Positions 18,546 to 27,181 of a stretch of DNA of 64,000 nucleotides are shown here, piece by piece. Origin of the DNA: Mangrovicoccus sp. HB161399 (GTDB taxonomy: Bacteria > Pseudomonadota > Alphaproteobacteria > Rhodobacterales > Rhodobacteraceae); the NCBI RefSeq assembly GCF_013184745.1, contig NZ_JAATVU010000016.1, positions 54,551 to 118,550 on the forward strand, read 5' to 3'. Below the pieces are notes generated by a model, which searched no databases, was not told the origin of the DNA, and saw only the letters and a program-made list of their open reading frames with translations. How positions within the stretch are numbered: the first letter of the stretch is position 1; every line of letters starts with the position of its first letter. The position numbers and the translations under genes are program-made.

Positions 18546-19234
18546 AACCGGTCCTGATCGTGATGACGTCGCATGGCGACAAGGCCGGGCATGGTCCCAC
18601 GGGATTCTACCTCTCCGAGGTCACCCATCCGCTGGAGGAATTCCTGGCTGCCGACCTGCCGGTTGCCTTCGCCTCCATCGCCGGAGGCGAGCCGCCGGTG
18701 GACGGGCTCGAACTCGAAGACAAGGTCAACGCGACGTTCTGGGCTGATCCGCTGTTCCGCGCGGCGATCCGCTCGACGCAGAAGCTGTCCGACGTGAACC
18801 CGTCCGACTACTCCGCGATCTTCTTCGCCGGCGGGCATGGCGCGGTCTGGGATTTTCCGGTGTCGAAGGCCGTCAATGACGTGACCCGCGCAATCTGGGA
18901 GCGGGGCGGCGTGGTCGGCGCCGTCTGCCATGGCCCCGCGGCTCTGGCCAATGTCACGCTGTCGGACGGCACGCCGCTGGTGAAAGGTCGCAAGGTCGCC
19001 GCCTTCACGGATGACGAAGAGCGCGCAGTCGGGCTGCAGGACGTGGTGCCGTTCCTGCTGTCCTCGCGGCTGGCGGAGCTGGGCGCAGACATGCAGCCCG
19101 GTGCCGACTGGACAGACACTACCGCGGTCGACGGCCGTCTGGTGAGCGGCCAGAACCCGCAATCGGCGGCCAGCACTGGCCGGCGGCTGGCGGAGGCGGT
19201 CAAGGCGGCGGAGGCCGGCAATGCGCGGGACTGA
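18542..19234 (+). CDS. DJ-1/PfpI-family protein
   Basis: A 230-residue type-1 glutamine-amidotransferase-like protein. The family's reactive site is present: Glu26 (FYLSEVTHP), nucleophile Cys129 and His130 in VVGAVCHGPAAL, plus FFAGGHGAVWDF. Members include glyoxalase III/chaperone-type enzymes that handle methylglyoxal, which fits the VOC and ene-reductase neighbours. Start overlaps the OYE stop and its end overlaps the MDR gene by 14 bases. Confidence 0.9.
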   Translation: MKPVLIVMTSHGDKAGHGPTGFYLSEVTHPLEEFLAADLPVAFASIAGGEPPVDGLELEDKVNATFWADPLFRAAIRSTQKLSDVNPSDYSAIFFAGGHGAVWDFPVSKAVNDVTRAIWERGGVVGAVCHGPAALANVTLSDGTPLVKGRKVAAFTDDEERAVGLQDVVPFLLSSRLAELGADMQPGADWTDTTAVDGRLVSGQNPQSAASTGRRLAEAVKAAEAGNARD

Positions 19235-20183
19235 CCTTCCGGCGCATCACCGGGCCTGGACCTGGCAAAGCGGCCGGGACCCCCATGGCCTGGTTCTGGC
19301 CAAACAGCCCGTTGCAGCGCCGGGCCCGGGCGAGGTGCTGGTGCGCAACGCGGTGATCGGCCTCAACCCGGTCGACTGGAAGGTGCTGGGCAGCACCTCC
19401 TGGCAGCCCGGGAAGGTGCCGGGCTGCGACGGCGCAGGTACGGTGATCGCCGTGGGCACGGATGTGCCCGAGGCCTGGCTGGGTCAGCGGGTCGGCTATC
19501 ACACCTGGCTCGGCGGTCCCGGAAGCTTTGCCGAAATCACCCCGGTCGCGGCGCGCGCGCTGCTTCCGGTCCCGGCCGGGCTGGATATGGATCTCGCGGC
19601 CTCGATGCCCTGTCCTGCGCTCACGGCCTGGCTCGCGCTGTCCAAGCTGCCCGGGGGCGGCGGATCGCTGCTTGTTGCCGGCGCCGGCGGGGGCGTCGGC
19701 GGCTATCTCGTCCAGCTGGCGCTGGAGGCCCGTTGGAATGTCACCGCGCAGTGCCACCCCCGCCACCATGCCCGTTTGGCAGCGTACGGTGCCGAGGTTC
19801 TTCCCTGGAATGCCAACCTGCCGCAGGCGGCTTACACTGCCGCCGTCGATCTTCGCGGCCCCGAGCCTGCCGCTGGTCTCTTTCCGCACCTGCGTGCCAA
19901 TGGGCACTTGGTCTGCGTTCAAGGGCGCGTACCCGGCTGGGGCGACGCGGCTTTCGAGCGGTGCATCTCGCTTCATGAGGTGGCGCTAGGGGCGCTGCAT
20001 GTCCATGGCGACGTTGCGGACTGGCATGGTCTGCGACATGCGGGGGCCATGATATTCGATGGGCTCTTGACGGGGCGGCTCGTGCCCGAGCCTACCGTGG
20101 CCACGGACTTCGAATGCCTGCCCGCCCACCTCCGGGCGCTCAGGGATCGCGACTTTTCCGGCAAGGCCCTCATCAGGGCATGA
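19221..20183 (+). CDS. MDR-superfamily NADPH:quinone/alkenal reductase
   Basis: A 320-residue medium-chain dehydrogenase/reductase without obvious catalytic zinc ligands. The N-terminal catalytic domain carries GEVLVRNAVIGLNPVDWK and PGCDGAGTV; the Rossmann motif is AGAGGGVGGYLVQLA. It resembles quinone- or alkenal-reducing family members. It is the last gene of the detoxification operon, overlapping the DJ-1 gene by 14 bases. Confidence 0.88.
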   Translation: MRGTDLPAHHRAWTWQSGRDPHGLVLAKQPVAAPGPGEVLVRNAVIGLNPVDWKVLGSTSWQPGKVPGCDGAGTVIAVGTDVPEAWLGQRVGYHTWLGGPGSFAEITPVAARALLPVPAGLDMDLAASMPCPALTAWLALSKLPGGGGSLLVAGAGGGVGGYLVQLALEARWNVTAQCHPRHHARLAAYGAEVLPWNANLPQAAYTAAVDLRGPEPAAGLFPHLRANGHLVCVQGRVPGWGDAAFERCISLHEVALGALHVHGDVADWHGLRHAGAMIFDGLLTGRLVPEPTVATDFECLPAHLRALRDRDFSGKALIRA

Positions 20184-20331
20184 GACATGCACGGCCTCTC
20201 GCGCACGGCATGCCCCATGTGCATCGCTGCGAGGCCGTTCTTCAGCCTGCCTGCGACTGTCCCGCAACGATGGGAAACCTAGCGACAGCCGTAGAAGGGT
20301 TCATCTGCAATTGCCTTCGGCGAATAACATC

Positions 20332-20742
20332 ATGACACAAATGCGCTTCTTCCTCTCGCTTCTGACGCTGACGGCTCTCGGCACCGCCGCCCTGGCGCGC
20401 GATTACCTGCCCCGGACGCAGGATATCGCCGTCGTCGAAAGGACCTTGAACCTGACCGCCGCACGGCGGCATCCCGACGAGGAAGGCCCCGACCTGACCG
20501 GCATCCTGCCAGGCGGAGACCGCATCGAGGTCGACCTGCGCCACGACGGCACCATGCCCCTGGACGAGGTGGTGCCGCTGCTGCGCAGCGACGTGGCGGA
20601 GGCGCTCTACGCCACCACCGCGCTGACGGCCGGAACCCGGCTGAGGGAAATGGAGTTCGGCGACGAGATCGCGCTTGAAGGTCCGGGCTTCAATGCCGAG
20701 TTCACTGCGGACGGACACCTGAAGGAATGGAAGCGCGACTGA
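20332..20742 (+). CDS. Small exported protein, function unknown (weak PepSY resemblance)
   Basis: A 136-residue protein with a signal peptide (MTQMRFFLSLLTLTALG, cleaved near AALA-RD). The mature part is acidic and soluble-looking. Its repeated pattern of short strands and an alternating C-terminus (EFTADGHLKEWKRD) weakly recalls PepSY-type domains; no motif allows a functional call. I choose the ATG at 20332; one 21 bases upstream is possible. It precedes an efflux MFS gene by 28 bp and may be co-transcribed with it. Confidence 0.6.
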   Translation: MTQMRFFLSLLTLTALGTAALARDYLPRTQDIAVVERTLNLTAARRHPDEEGPDLTGILPGGDRIEVDLRHDGTMPLDEVVPLLRSDVAEALYATTALTAGTRLREMEFGDEIALEGPGFNAEFTADGHLKEWKRD

Positions 20743-20770
20743 CCCCCCGCGCCTGCGAAAAGACGGCACC

Positions 20771-22279
20771 ATGACAGAAACCTCTCCCTCGCGCTGGCTA
20801 CCAGCGCATTTGCGCCGCGTCTTTGCCGGGCTGCTGGTCGCCATGGCGCTGGCCGCGCTCGACCAGAGCATCGTGAACACCGCCTTGCCCCGCATGGCTT
20901 CGGACCTTGGCGGACTGTCGCATCTCAGCTGGGTGGTCACGGCCTTCATGCTGGCCAATACCGTCTCCACCCCGATCTACGGCAAGATGTCGGACATGTT
21001 CGGCCGCCGTCCCTTCCTCCTCGGCGCGGTGGGGCTCTTCCTGATCATGTCCATGCTCTGCGGGCTTGCGCAAGGCATGGGGCAGCTCATCGCCTTCCGC
21101 TTCGTGCAGGGGATCGGCGCAGGGGGCATCTTGACGCTCTCCCAGACCGTGGTGAGCGACCTGGTCGCGCCGCGCGAAAGGGTCCGCTATCAAGGGCTCT
21201 TCTCGGGTGCTTTCGCCTTCTCCAGCCTCGCCGGACCGCTGCTCGGCGGGGTGCTGACCACGCTGCTGTCGTGGAGATGGGTGTTCTACATCAACCTGCC
21301 GCTGGGGGCCCTGGCGCTGGCGCTATTGTGGACGGCGCTCCCCCCTTCTCCGCCCCGGCGCAGGCACCGCGTCGATTATGCCGGGGCGCTGCTCTTGGTG
21401 ATCGGGGCCTCCGCGCTCCTGCTGCTGTTCAGCCTGGGCGGGTCCTTCTTTGCCTGGGGCTCGGCGGCCAGCTGCGGGCTGGGCGCAGTGGCGCTCGTCG
21501 CGCTGGCCGGGTTCCTCTTCGTCGAAACCCGCGCGGCGGAACCCATCATCAACCTCGCGCTCTTCCGCATCGGCAGCTTTGCCACCGGCATACTGACCAT
21601 GTCCTGCATGGGCTTCGCCATGATGAGCGCGATGGTCTTCCTGCCGCTCTACTTCCAGCTGGTGCTGGGGCTGAACCCTGCACAGACCGGGGCGATGATG
21701 CTGCCGCAGGTGGTCGCGATGATCCTGACCTCCACCTTCGGCGGGCGCTGGTCCTCGGAGATCGGACGCCCCAAGATCTTCATGGTCGCCGGCATCGCCT
21801 TCGAGGCGGCAGGCCTCGGGCTGCTGGCGCTGCTTGCCGCGGTGCAGGCGGGCTATCCGGCATTCTGGCTGGCACTGGCGCTTCTGGGGACGGGCATGGG
21901 GATCGCGATGCCGAACGCCACCGCGATCGTGCAGAACGCCGTGCCCCGCGACAGCATCGGCGTGGCGACCTCCACCATGTCCTTCCTGCGCTCGATGGGC
22001 GGCACGCTGGGGGTCGCGGTCTCGGGCGGGGTGATGGCGGCAGGCCTCGCCTCGGGGTTGCGCGAGCTGGGACCGCAGGTCGATGTCCAGGCGGTAATCT
22101 CCGGCGGCATGGAGGCGGTCGCGGATCTTCCGGCCGCCACCCGTCCCGCGATCGAGGAGGCCTTTCGCCACGCCATCACGGGCACTTTCGAGATGGGCGG
22201 CATCGTGATGGCGCTCGCCTGTGTGGTCGCCCTGACCCTGCGCGGGACGCAGTTCGGGGAACCCGCTGCAGGCCAGTAG
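20771..22279 (+). CDS. MFS drug-efflux transporter (DHA2/EmrB-like)
   Basis: A 502-residue multidrug MFS transporter with 14 predicted membrane segments. Motifs: LDQSIVNTALPRMASDLG in helix 1 (DHA2 motif D1), YGKMSDMFGRRP (MFS motif A) and the motif C-like GPLLGGVL. Such proteins export amphipathic drugs by proton antiport. The plus-strand gene is followed by a convergent MerR gene whose own partner is a second, different DHA2 pump. Confidence 0.92.
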   Translation: MTETSPSRWLPAHLRRVFAGLLVAMALAALDQSIVNTALPRMASDLGGLSHLSWVVTAFMLANTVSTPIYGKMSDMFGRRPFLLGAVGLFLIMSMLCGLAQGMGQLIAFRFVQGIGAGGILTLSQTVVSDLVAPRERVRYQGLFSGAFAFSSLAGPLLGGVLTTLLSWRWVFYINLPLGALALALLWTALPPSPPRRRHRVDYAGALLLVIGASALLLLFSLGGSFFAWGSAASCGLGAVALVALAGFLFVETRAAEPIINLALFRIGSFATGILTMSCMGFAMMSAMVFLPLYFQLVLGLNPAQTGAMMLPQVVAMILTSTFGGRWSSEIGRPKIFMVAGIAFEAAGLGLLALLAAVQAGYPAFWLALALLGTGMGIAMPNATAIVQNAVPRDSIGVATSTMSFLRSMGGTLGVAVSGGVMAAGLASGLRELGPQVDVQAVISGGMEAVADLPAATRPAIEEAFRHAITGTFEMGGIVMALACVVALTLRGTQFGEPAAGQ

Positions 22280-22358
22280 CTGTGGCGGAAATCAGGCACG
22301 ACCAACAGTTGGCGACCCTGCTCTTTTAGTCTCAAAAGCTATCCTGATAGAGAACCAT

Positions 22359-22739
22359 TCACACATCGAAGGCAGCAAGGATCGGGCATGGCCCGGATGC
22401 CCCCCGGGCACATTCTGTGCTCAGCCGTTGCAGGCTTTCCCGCGCCCGGTGCAGTTCCGCAATCTGTTCGTCAAGTTTTCCGATCCGGCTAGTTGCCAGT
22501 TCATGCGCCCGGTGATGGTCATGGCTCGCATCCAGGTCGAGCAGTTCCTTGATTTCCTCCAATGTGAACCCAGCCTTCTGCGCTTTCCGAATGAATCGAA
22601 GGCGGCGAACATCTTCGTCGCCGTAGCGCCGGATTCCGCCAGACTTCGCCGGCACGCCCAACAACGCCTTGCGTTGATAGAACCGGACGGTTTCGACACC
22701 GACACCCCCGGCGTCAGCCAGTTTTCCGATACTCAGCAT
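22359..22739 (-). CDS. MerR-family metal-type regulator
   Basis: A 126-residue MerR-family activator. The N-terminal winged HTH is clear (MLSIGKLADAGGVGVETVRFY and GGIRRYGDEDVRRL), followed by a dimerisation helix. The C-terminal loop has Cys110 and Cys118 (C-X7-C before PIL), the spacing of CueR-like metal-binding loops rather than the C-X8-C of mercury MerR. At about the position of MerR Cys82 there is a His-rich run (SHDHHRAH) instead. It is divergent from a DHA2 efflux gene across a mer-like operator-promoter. The inducer could be a metal or an organic compound; this is not decidable here. Confidence 0.87.
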   Translation of the reverse strand: MLSIGKLADAGGVGVETVRFYQRKALLGVPAKSGGIRRYGDEDVRRLRFIRKAQKAGFTLEEIKELLDLDASHDHHRAHELATSRIGKLDEQIAELHRARESLQRLSTECARGASGPCPILAAFDV

Positions 22740-22747
22740 GACTCTTG

Positions 22748-22778
22748 TTGACTCCGTACCATAGTACGGGAGTTATGT
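22748..22778 (+). promoter_or_regulatory. MerR-type operator-promoter with 19-bp spacer
   Basis: The -35 box TTGACT (22748-22753) is followed by a 19-bp spacer and -10 TTATGT (22773-22778). The spacer holds an imperfect dyad, CCGTAC-CATA-GTACGG. Over-long spacers with a central dyad are the hallmark of MerR-activated promoters, and TTGACTCCGTAC closely matches my memory of the Tn21 mer promoter. The promoter reads towards the DHA2 gene. Confidence 0.8.
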
Positions 22779-22818
22779 ACCTGCGGATCGGCTTCGAATC
22801 AAGATCAGGAACACGGGA

Positions 22819-24288
22819 ATGACGACCGCCACCATGCAAGCTCCATCCGGGCAACAGCACCTTGGGCTTTCCCTTCTCGTGATCTCCGTAGCCCAGCTGA
22901 TGCTGGTCCTGGATGACACCATTGCAAATATCGCCCTGCCGAGCATCCAGCAGGAGTTCGGCGTCTCCGCGGCCACCCTGCCATGGATCGTGAACAGCTA
23001 CATTCTCGCGTTCGGTGGACTGTTGCTCTTCGGCGGGCGCTTGGGCGACGTCTATGGCCGCAGGCGCGTGCTGCGGATCGGCATGGGAATTTTCACCTTC
23101 GCCTCGCTGTTGTGCGGCCTTGCTCCGAACAGCGAAATCCTCATCGCTTCGCGTGGCATTCAGGGGATCGGGGCCGCCCTGACCGCGCCGAACGCTCTTG
23201 CCCTGATCGCAGCGACATTTCCTGCCGGCAAGGAACGCAATGGCGCAATGGCAACCTATGGTGCCATGTCGGCGCTTGGCATCGTCGGCGGCGTGATCAT
23301 CGGTGGCCTGTTGTCCGGTCTGCTGAGCTGGCGATGGGTCTTCCTCATCAATGTGCCGATCGGCATCGTGCTCCTCGCCGCAAGCAGCGTCCTCGGCGAA
23401 GGCGAACGTCACGAGGCTCCCCTCGACACCTTTGGTGCGGTCATGGGGGCCGGGGCCATGTTCTCCCTCACCTTCGGCGTGACGCGCGCGGCGGAAGACG
23501 GATGGAACGACCCCATTACCATTGCAGCCTTTGCCGCTGCGATTGTTCTCGGTGCCCTGTTCGTCCAGAGCCAGTCGGGCAAGGCTCGGCCCATGATGCC
23601 GCTCAGCCTGTTCCATGATCGCAACCGGTCCGGATCCTACGCGACGATGGTGTTCGTTGGCGCAGGTCTAATGGGGACCTTCTATCTGTTGGCGCTCCAC
23701 ATGCAGCAGGTCATGATGTTCAACCCGATCTGGGCAGGTATTGGCGCGTTGCCGTTCAGCGTCGGTATAATTTTCGGGTCGGTCCTCAGTTCCAAGCTCG
23801 TCGAGAAGCTCGCAGCGAGAGCTCTTGCCGGTCCCGGCCTGCTCATCGCGGCTGGCGGGATGCTGTGGCTGTCCAGTCTGGAGATCAGCTCGGCCTATGC
23901 ATGGCATATCATGCCCGCGCTGTTCCTGACGGCCTTCGGGCTGGGCATCGTGGCTGTCACCCTGACCCTTGCTGCGGTTCACGGCGTGGCGGCGGAACGT
24001 GCGGGGATCGCGTCTGCGCTCCTGAATACCGCGCAGCAAACCGGAGCCGCCTTGGGGTTGGCGGTGTTCACGACGATTGCAACAGTCGCCTCGCAGAACG
24101 CCCTGCCGGAAGCGGCGACCGTACTTCAGTCTGCCCTCGCCAAGGGCGATGAAGCGACGGCCCTTCAAGCCCGGGATGCTCTTGCCACTGGATACGCGAC
24201 GGCATTCGGATATGGTGCGGTCTTTCTGGTCGTGGCGGCCATCCTGGTGATGTCGACGGTTACGACGCGCAAGACGCAAGTCAACTGA
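22819..24288 (+). CDS. MFS efflux transporter (DHA2), MerR-controlled
   Basis: A 489-residue, 14-helix DHA2 transporter. Seen are LMLVLDDTIANIALPSIQQE in helix 1, GGRLGDVYGRRRV (motif A) and the alternating loop/helix pattern through to ILVMSTVTTRKTQVN. It is driven by the MerR-type promoter at 22748. It is only distantly similar to the DHA2 protein at 20771-22279. Likely role: export of the compound sensed by the MerR protein. Confidence 0.92.
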   Translation: MTTATMQAPSGQQHLGLSLLVISVAQLMLVLDDTIANIALPSIQQEFGVSAATLPWIVNSYILAFGGLLLFGGRLGDVYGRRRVLRIGMGIFTFASLLCGLAPNSEILIASRGIQGIGAALTAPNALALIAATFPAGKERNGAMATYGAMSALGIVGGVIIGGLLSGLLSWRWVFLINVPIGIVLLAASSVLGEGERHEAPLDTFGAVMGAGAMFSLTFGVTRAAEDGWNDPITIAAFAAAIVLGALFVQSQSGKARPMMPLSLFHDRNRSGSYATMVFVGAGLMGTFYLLALHMQQVMMFNPIWAGIGALPFSVGIIFGSVLSSKLVEKLAARALAGPGLLIAAGGMLWLSSLEISSAYAWHIMPALFLTAFGLGIVAVTLTLAAVHGVAAERAGIASALLNTAQQTGAALGLAVFTTIATVASQNALPEAATVLQSALAKGDEATALQARDALATGYATAFGYGAVFLVVAAILVMSTVTTRKTQVN

Positions 24289-24365
24289 TTGCACGATCAT
24301 CGCGAAGGGCGAGGCTGGGTTGGCCTCGCTCGCCAAGACCTAAAAGAACCTGCGGATCGCCTCGA

Positions 24366-24695
24366 CGGACAGCATCGGGCATCCGTGATCGAGCCATGCT
24401 GCATCTGGCATTTGCCGGAGGGCTGCGCGTGTTCGAACTCGTCGGCCTTCGGCTCGACCAGTTCGACGGGCGATCACCCGCCAGCATCCACATCATCGGC
24501 AAAGGACGACGAGAACGGGTGCTGCCGCTCTGGCAGGAAACTGCCGCGGCAATTCGTGCTTGGATCGCGATCAGACCCAAAGTCGACGAAACAGCGCCTT
24601 TTCTGAACAACGCCGGTCGAATGATGACGCGAGCCGGGTTCCAATACATTCTCGAGAAACAAGCCATTGTGGAGGCCAGCATGACCTGCCCCCTG
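24366..24695 (+). pseudogene. Tyrosine recombinase (integrase) core fragment
   Basis: This stretch encodes part of the catalytic domain of a phage-type tyrosine recombinase: TASGIRDRAMLHLAFAGGLR contains the first catalytic Arg region, then VFELVGLRLDQFD, and IIGKGRRERVLPLWQ carries the conserved lysine/beta-hairpin region. The SAM-like N-terminal domain and the C-terminal HxxR...Tyr part are missing. At the right the frame runs straight into antisense sequence of an IS3-family transposase. It is a remnant and cannot be an active recombinase. Confidence 0.75.
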
Positions 24696-25425
24696 CCCGG
24701 AACTGCCGGTTCACCTTGTCCAAAGGGCATGGTGCCTTCTTGTCCGGAATCGTCGTCCGGCAGGGCTTGCCACGGATAACCCCCTGAATGCCAATCTCTT
24801 TCATCAGCCGCGCTACGGTGCTGCGCGCCACGGAGAAACCCTCCCTGCCGAGCTGCCGCCAGACCTTGCGCACGCCGTAGACCTTCCCGTTCTCCTCGAA
24901 TACGCGCTCGATCTCGGGTCGCAGGACTGCGTCGCGCCGGGCACGATCAGACAGCCGGGTCGGATCGGAGCGCTTCGCCAGGTGATCGTAGTAGGTGGAT
25001 GGGGCGATCGGCAGGACCCTGCAGATCGGATCGACCCCATGTTGTCCGCGGTGGGCATCGATGAAGGCGATCATCGTTTCAGTGGGCGGTCGAGCTCCGC
25101 CATCGCAAAGCCGATCCGCCGCGCCACCGGTCCGAGCGGCAGATCGGCGCCGACGCCTTGCGCAGGATCTCGTTGGCCTGGCGCGGTTCTCGCGCTCCAG
25201 CACCTTCAGCCGCTCCGCGACGTCGGCGGCAATGCCCGCCCGCTTGCCGCTGTCGACTTCCGCCTTCTTGACCCACTGGTTCAGCGTGTGGGCCGAGCAG
25301 CCGATCTTTGCCGAGATCGACATGACGGCCTGCCAGCGGGAGCCGTGCTGGCTTTCGTTCTCCAGCACCAGCCTCACGGCGCGGTCCCGGATCTCAGGGG
25401 AAAACTTGTTCGTGGTCTTGCTCAT
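24696..25425 (-). pseudogene. IS3-family transposase remnant (orfA plus 5' orfB)
   Basis: The orfA start ([20 protein letters not shown]) and its HTH/leucine-zipper region are intact to about 25190. There the reading frame shifts: the conserved [12 protein letters not shown] continues in another frame, consistent with a short deletion, and the orfA end (AELDRPLKR) is in a third frame. orfB begins near 25075 with [18 protein letters not shown] and [10 protein letters not shown] and is lost after VNRQFRA, before the catalytic DDE core. The fused open frame of about 280 codons is an accident of these indels. Confidence 0.78.
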
Positions 25426-25479
25426 CGTGGCTTCACTCTACTAGCGAGTTAAAGCCTCCGACAGACCCGGGGCGGTTCA
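24696..25479 (-). mobile_element. Truncated IS3-family insertion sequence
   Basis: A partial IS3-family element reading leftwards. Its upstream end is at about 25479, where the minus strand begins TGAACCGCCCCGGGTCTGTC, a terminal inverted repeat typical of this family as I know it. The element is cut within orfB near 24696, where it abuts the integrase fragment, so the other terminus is absent. The left boundary is accurate to about 20 bp. Confidence 0.75.
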
Positions 25480-25631
25480 CATCGCACCCTCTCTGGCGGC
25501 CAAATCACGCGAGGAGTAGTGAGCATTTCATAACAAATTCACAGCCCAATATGACAATTTCGGCGCGCCGATTCGCGCTTGCGTAGCCCAAGCTTCCCAC
25601 ATGTCAATTATGCGTGTGGGAGGAGAAACGC

Positions 25632-26594
25632 ATGATCTACTACAAATCCTGCGCTGTCGCGACAGTGCTCTCAATCTGCGCGGCCCCGGTCTTTGCCCAG
25701 AATGTTCTGCTGGAACGTGACTTCTGGAACGCATCGCCCGACGTCGCCGCAGTTGAAGCCGCGGTAGAGGCAGGGGCCGATCCGCTGGCAGTCGATGGTG
25801 AGGACTATTATCCGCTCTGGCGCGCGCTGCAGGCTGGTACGAGCACGGACGTGGTCAGCTACTTCATAGACAAGGGCGAAGACGTCAACCAAGTCGGCAA
25901 CGACAATCTCTCTGCCTTTATGATGGCGGCGCGCTTCAACAGCCTCGAGGTGGTCGAGATGTTCCTTGAACGCGAGGATCTTGAAATCGACTATCAAGAC
26001 GATTCCTGGCGTGACGCACTGGGATTTGCCTGCCTGTTGCAGACCGAGATTCCGGTGTACGAAGCCCTGATGGCCGCGGATCTGCCGATCTCTGCGCGTG
26101 ACATTCACGGTCGCAACTGCGCGCTTTCCGCAGCTTATCTAAACCCGAACGTCGATACGATTATGTGGATCGCCGAACACGACGACATTCAGGCGTTTGA
26201 TAACAACGGCACCAATGCGTTCCTTCAGGCTGCCTTCCGCAATCCGTCACTCGAAGTCATCACCGCGATGAAGGATGTCGTGGAAGACCCGATGGCGGTG
26301 AACAAGGATGGCAATAACGCTCTTACCATCTCTGCGATCCGTCAGAAGAATCCGGCGATTCAGTCGTGGCTTCTGTCGCAGGGCTTCGATGTCAACGCAA
26401 CCAACGAGGCCGGGCAGACCGCGCTTCATATCGCTGCCGCAGGCAATGTGCTCGCCGTGGTCGAGGTGCTGTTGGAAGCCGGGGCGGATGTCTCCCTCAC
26501 CGATGCAGAGGGGCAGTCGGCGTTGGATCTCGCGAAGGCGCGGGAAGATGGCGCCGATATCGTCACCGCGCTCACCGCCGCAGGGGCGAACTGA
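25632..26594 (+). CDS. Exported ankyrin-repeat protein
   Basis: A 320-residue protein with a signal peptide (MIYYKSCAVATVLSICAAP, cleaved near VFA-QN) and about seven ankyrin-like repeats; the clearest is NEAGQTALHIAAAGNVLAVV followed by LLEAGADVSLTDAEGQSAL. GGAGGAGAAACG precedes the ATG at 25632. It should be periplasmic and act as a protein-binding scaffold. The next two genes encode exported c-type cytochromes, so it may help assemble or protect a periplasmic redox unit (inference). Base use here is visibly less GC-rich than in the flanking catabolic regions. Confidence 0.88.
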   Translation: MIYYKSCAVATVLSICAAPVFAQNVLLERDFWNASPDVAAVEAAVEAGADPLAVDGEDYYPLWRALQAGTSTDVVSYFIDKGEDVNQVGNDNLSAFMMAARFNSLEVVEMFLEREDLEIDYQDDSWRDALGFACLLQTEIPVYEALMAADLPISARDIHGRNCALSAAYLNPNVDTIMWIAEHDDIQAFDNNGTNAFLQAAFRNPSLEVITAMKDVVEDPMAVNKDGNNALTISAIRQKNPAIQSWLLSQGFDVNATNEAGQTALHIAAAGNVLAVVEVLLEAGADVSLTDAEGQSALDLAKAREDGADIVTALTAAGAN

Positions 26595-26667
26595 GGCAAG
26601 ACGGAAGCGACGCCCGCTCCCAATGGTGCGGGCGTCACAACGCACTCGAATTCACAGGACACACGCT

Positions 26668-27150
26668 ATGCCGAAATTTGGTAAACTGGTGATCGGGGCC
26701 GCACTCTGCGCCGTTCTTGCCACCACGACTGTCGCCTATGCCCGCGTCAGCCGCGCCCAAAAGGATGTGGCAACACAGCGACTGGCCCATATGAACCTGC
26801 AAGCCTTCCAGCTCGGGGTGCTCGCGCAGATGATGCAGGGGCGACAGCCCTATGATCCCGAGCTCGCCGTGGCCGCGGCCGATGCGCTTGCCTCGCTGGC
26901 GCAACAGGACTGGACCACATATCTCCTCCCCGGCACCTCGTCGAGTGAGATTGAAACGAGCCGCGCGGCGGCTTCGATCTGGACCAATATGGATGATTTC
27001 CTCGCGCGCAAACAAGGGTTTGCCGAAGCCGCCGACCAGATGCTTGCCGTGGCGGGGGATGGGCTTGAGGCACTGACGTCGCAGATGGGTGCCGTGACCG
27101 AAGCCTGCGGTCAATGCCACCGCGATTATCGCGTCATCCCGGCGAACTAA
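26668..27150 (+). CDS. Cytochrome c'-like class II c-type cytochrome
   Basis: A 160-residue exported haem protein. A signal/anchor segment lies at residues 5-24; a mostly helical body follows, with a single C-terminal haem site CGQCH (147-151) and RDYR after it. A haem motif near the C-terminus of a four-helix bundle is the mark of class II cytochromes (cytochrome c' type). It lies between the ankyrin gene and a dihaem cytochrome gene on the same strand (32-bp gap), suggesting a joint periplasmic electron-transfer role. Confidence 0.85.
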   Translation: MPKFGKLVIGAALCAVLATTTVAYARVSRAQKDVATQRLAHMNLQAFQLGVLAQMMQGRQPYDPELAVAAADALASLAQQDWTTYLLPGTSSSEIETSRAAASIWTNMDDFLARKQGFAEAADQMLAVAGDGLEALTSQMGAVTEACGQCHRDYRVIPAN

Positions 27151-27181
27151 ACCGGTCCCGCCCAGCAGCGAGGAGGCCGCC

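Noticed and set aside
24396..24779. An intact short recombinase gene
   Set aside because: Only the middle of the catalytic domain is present; the C-terminal half of the frame is antisense transposase sequence. Treated as a fragment.
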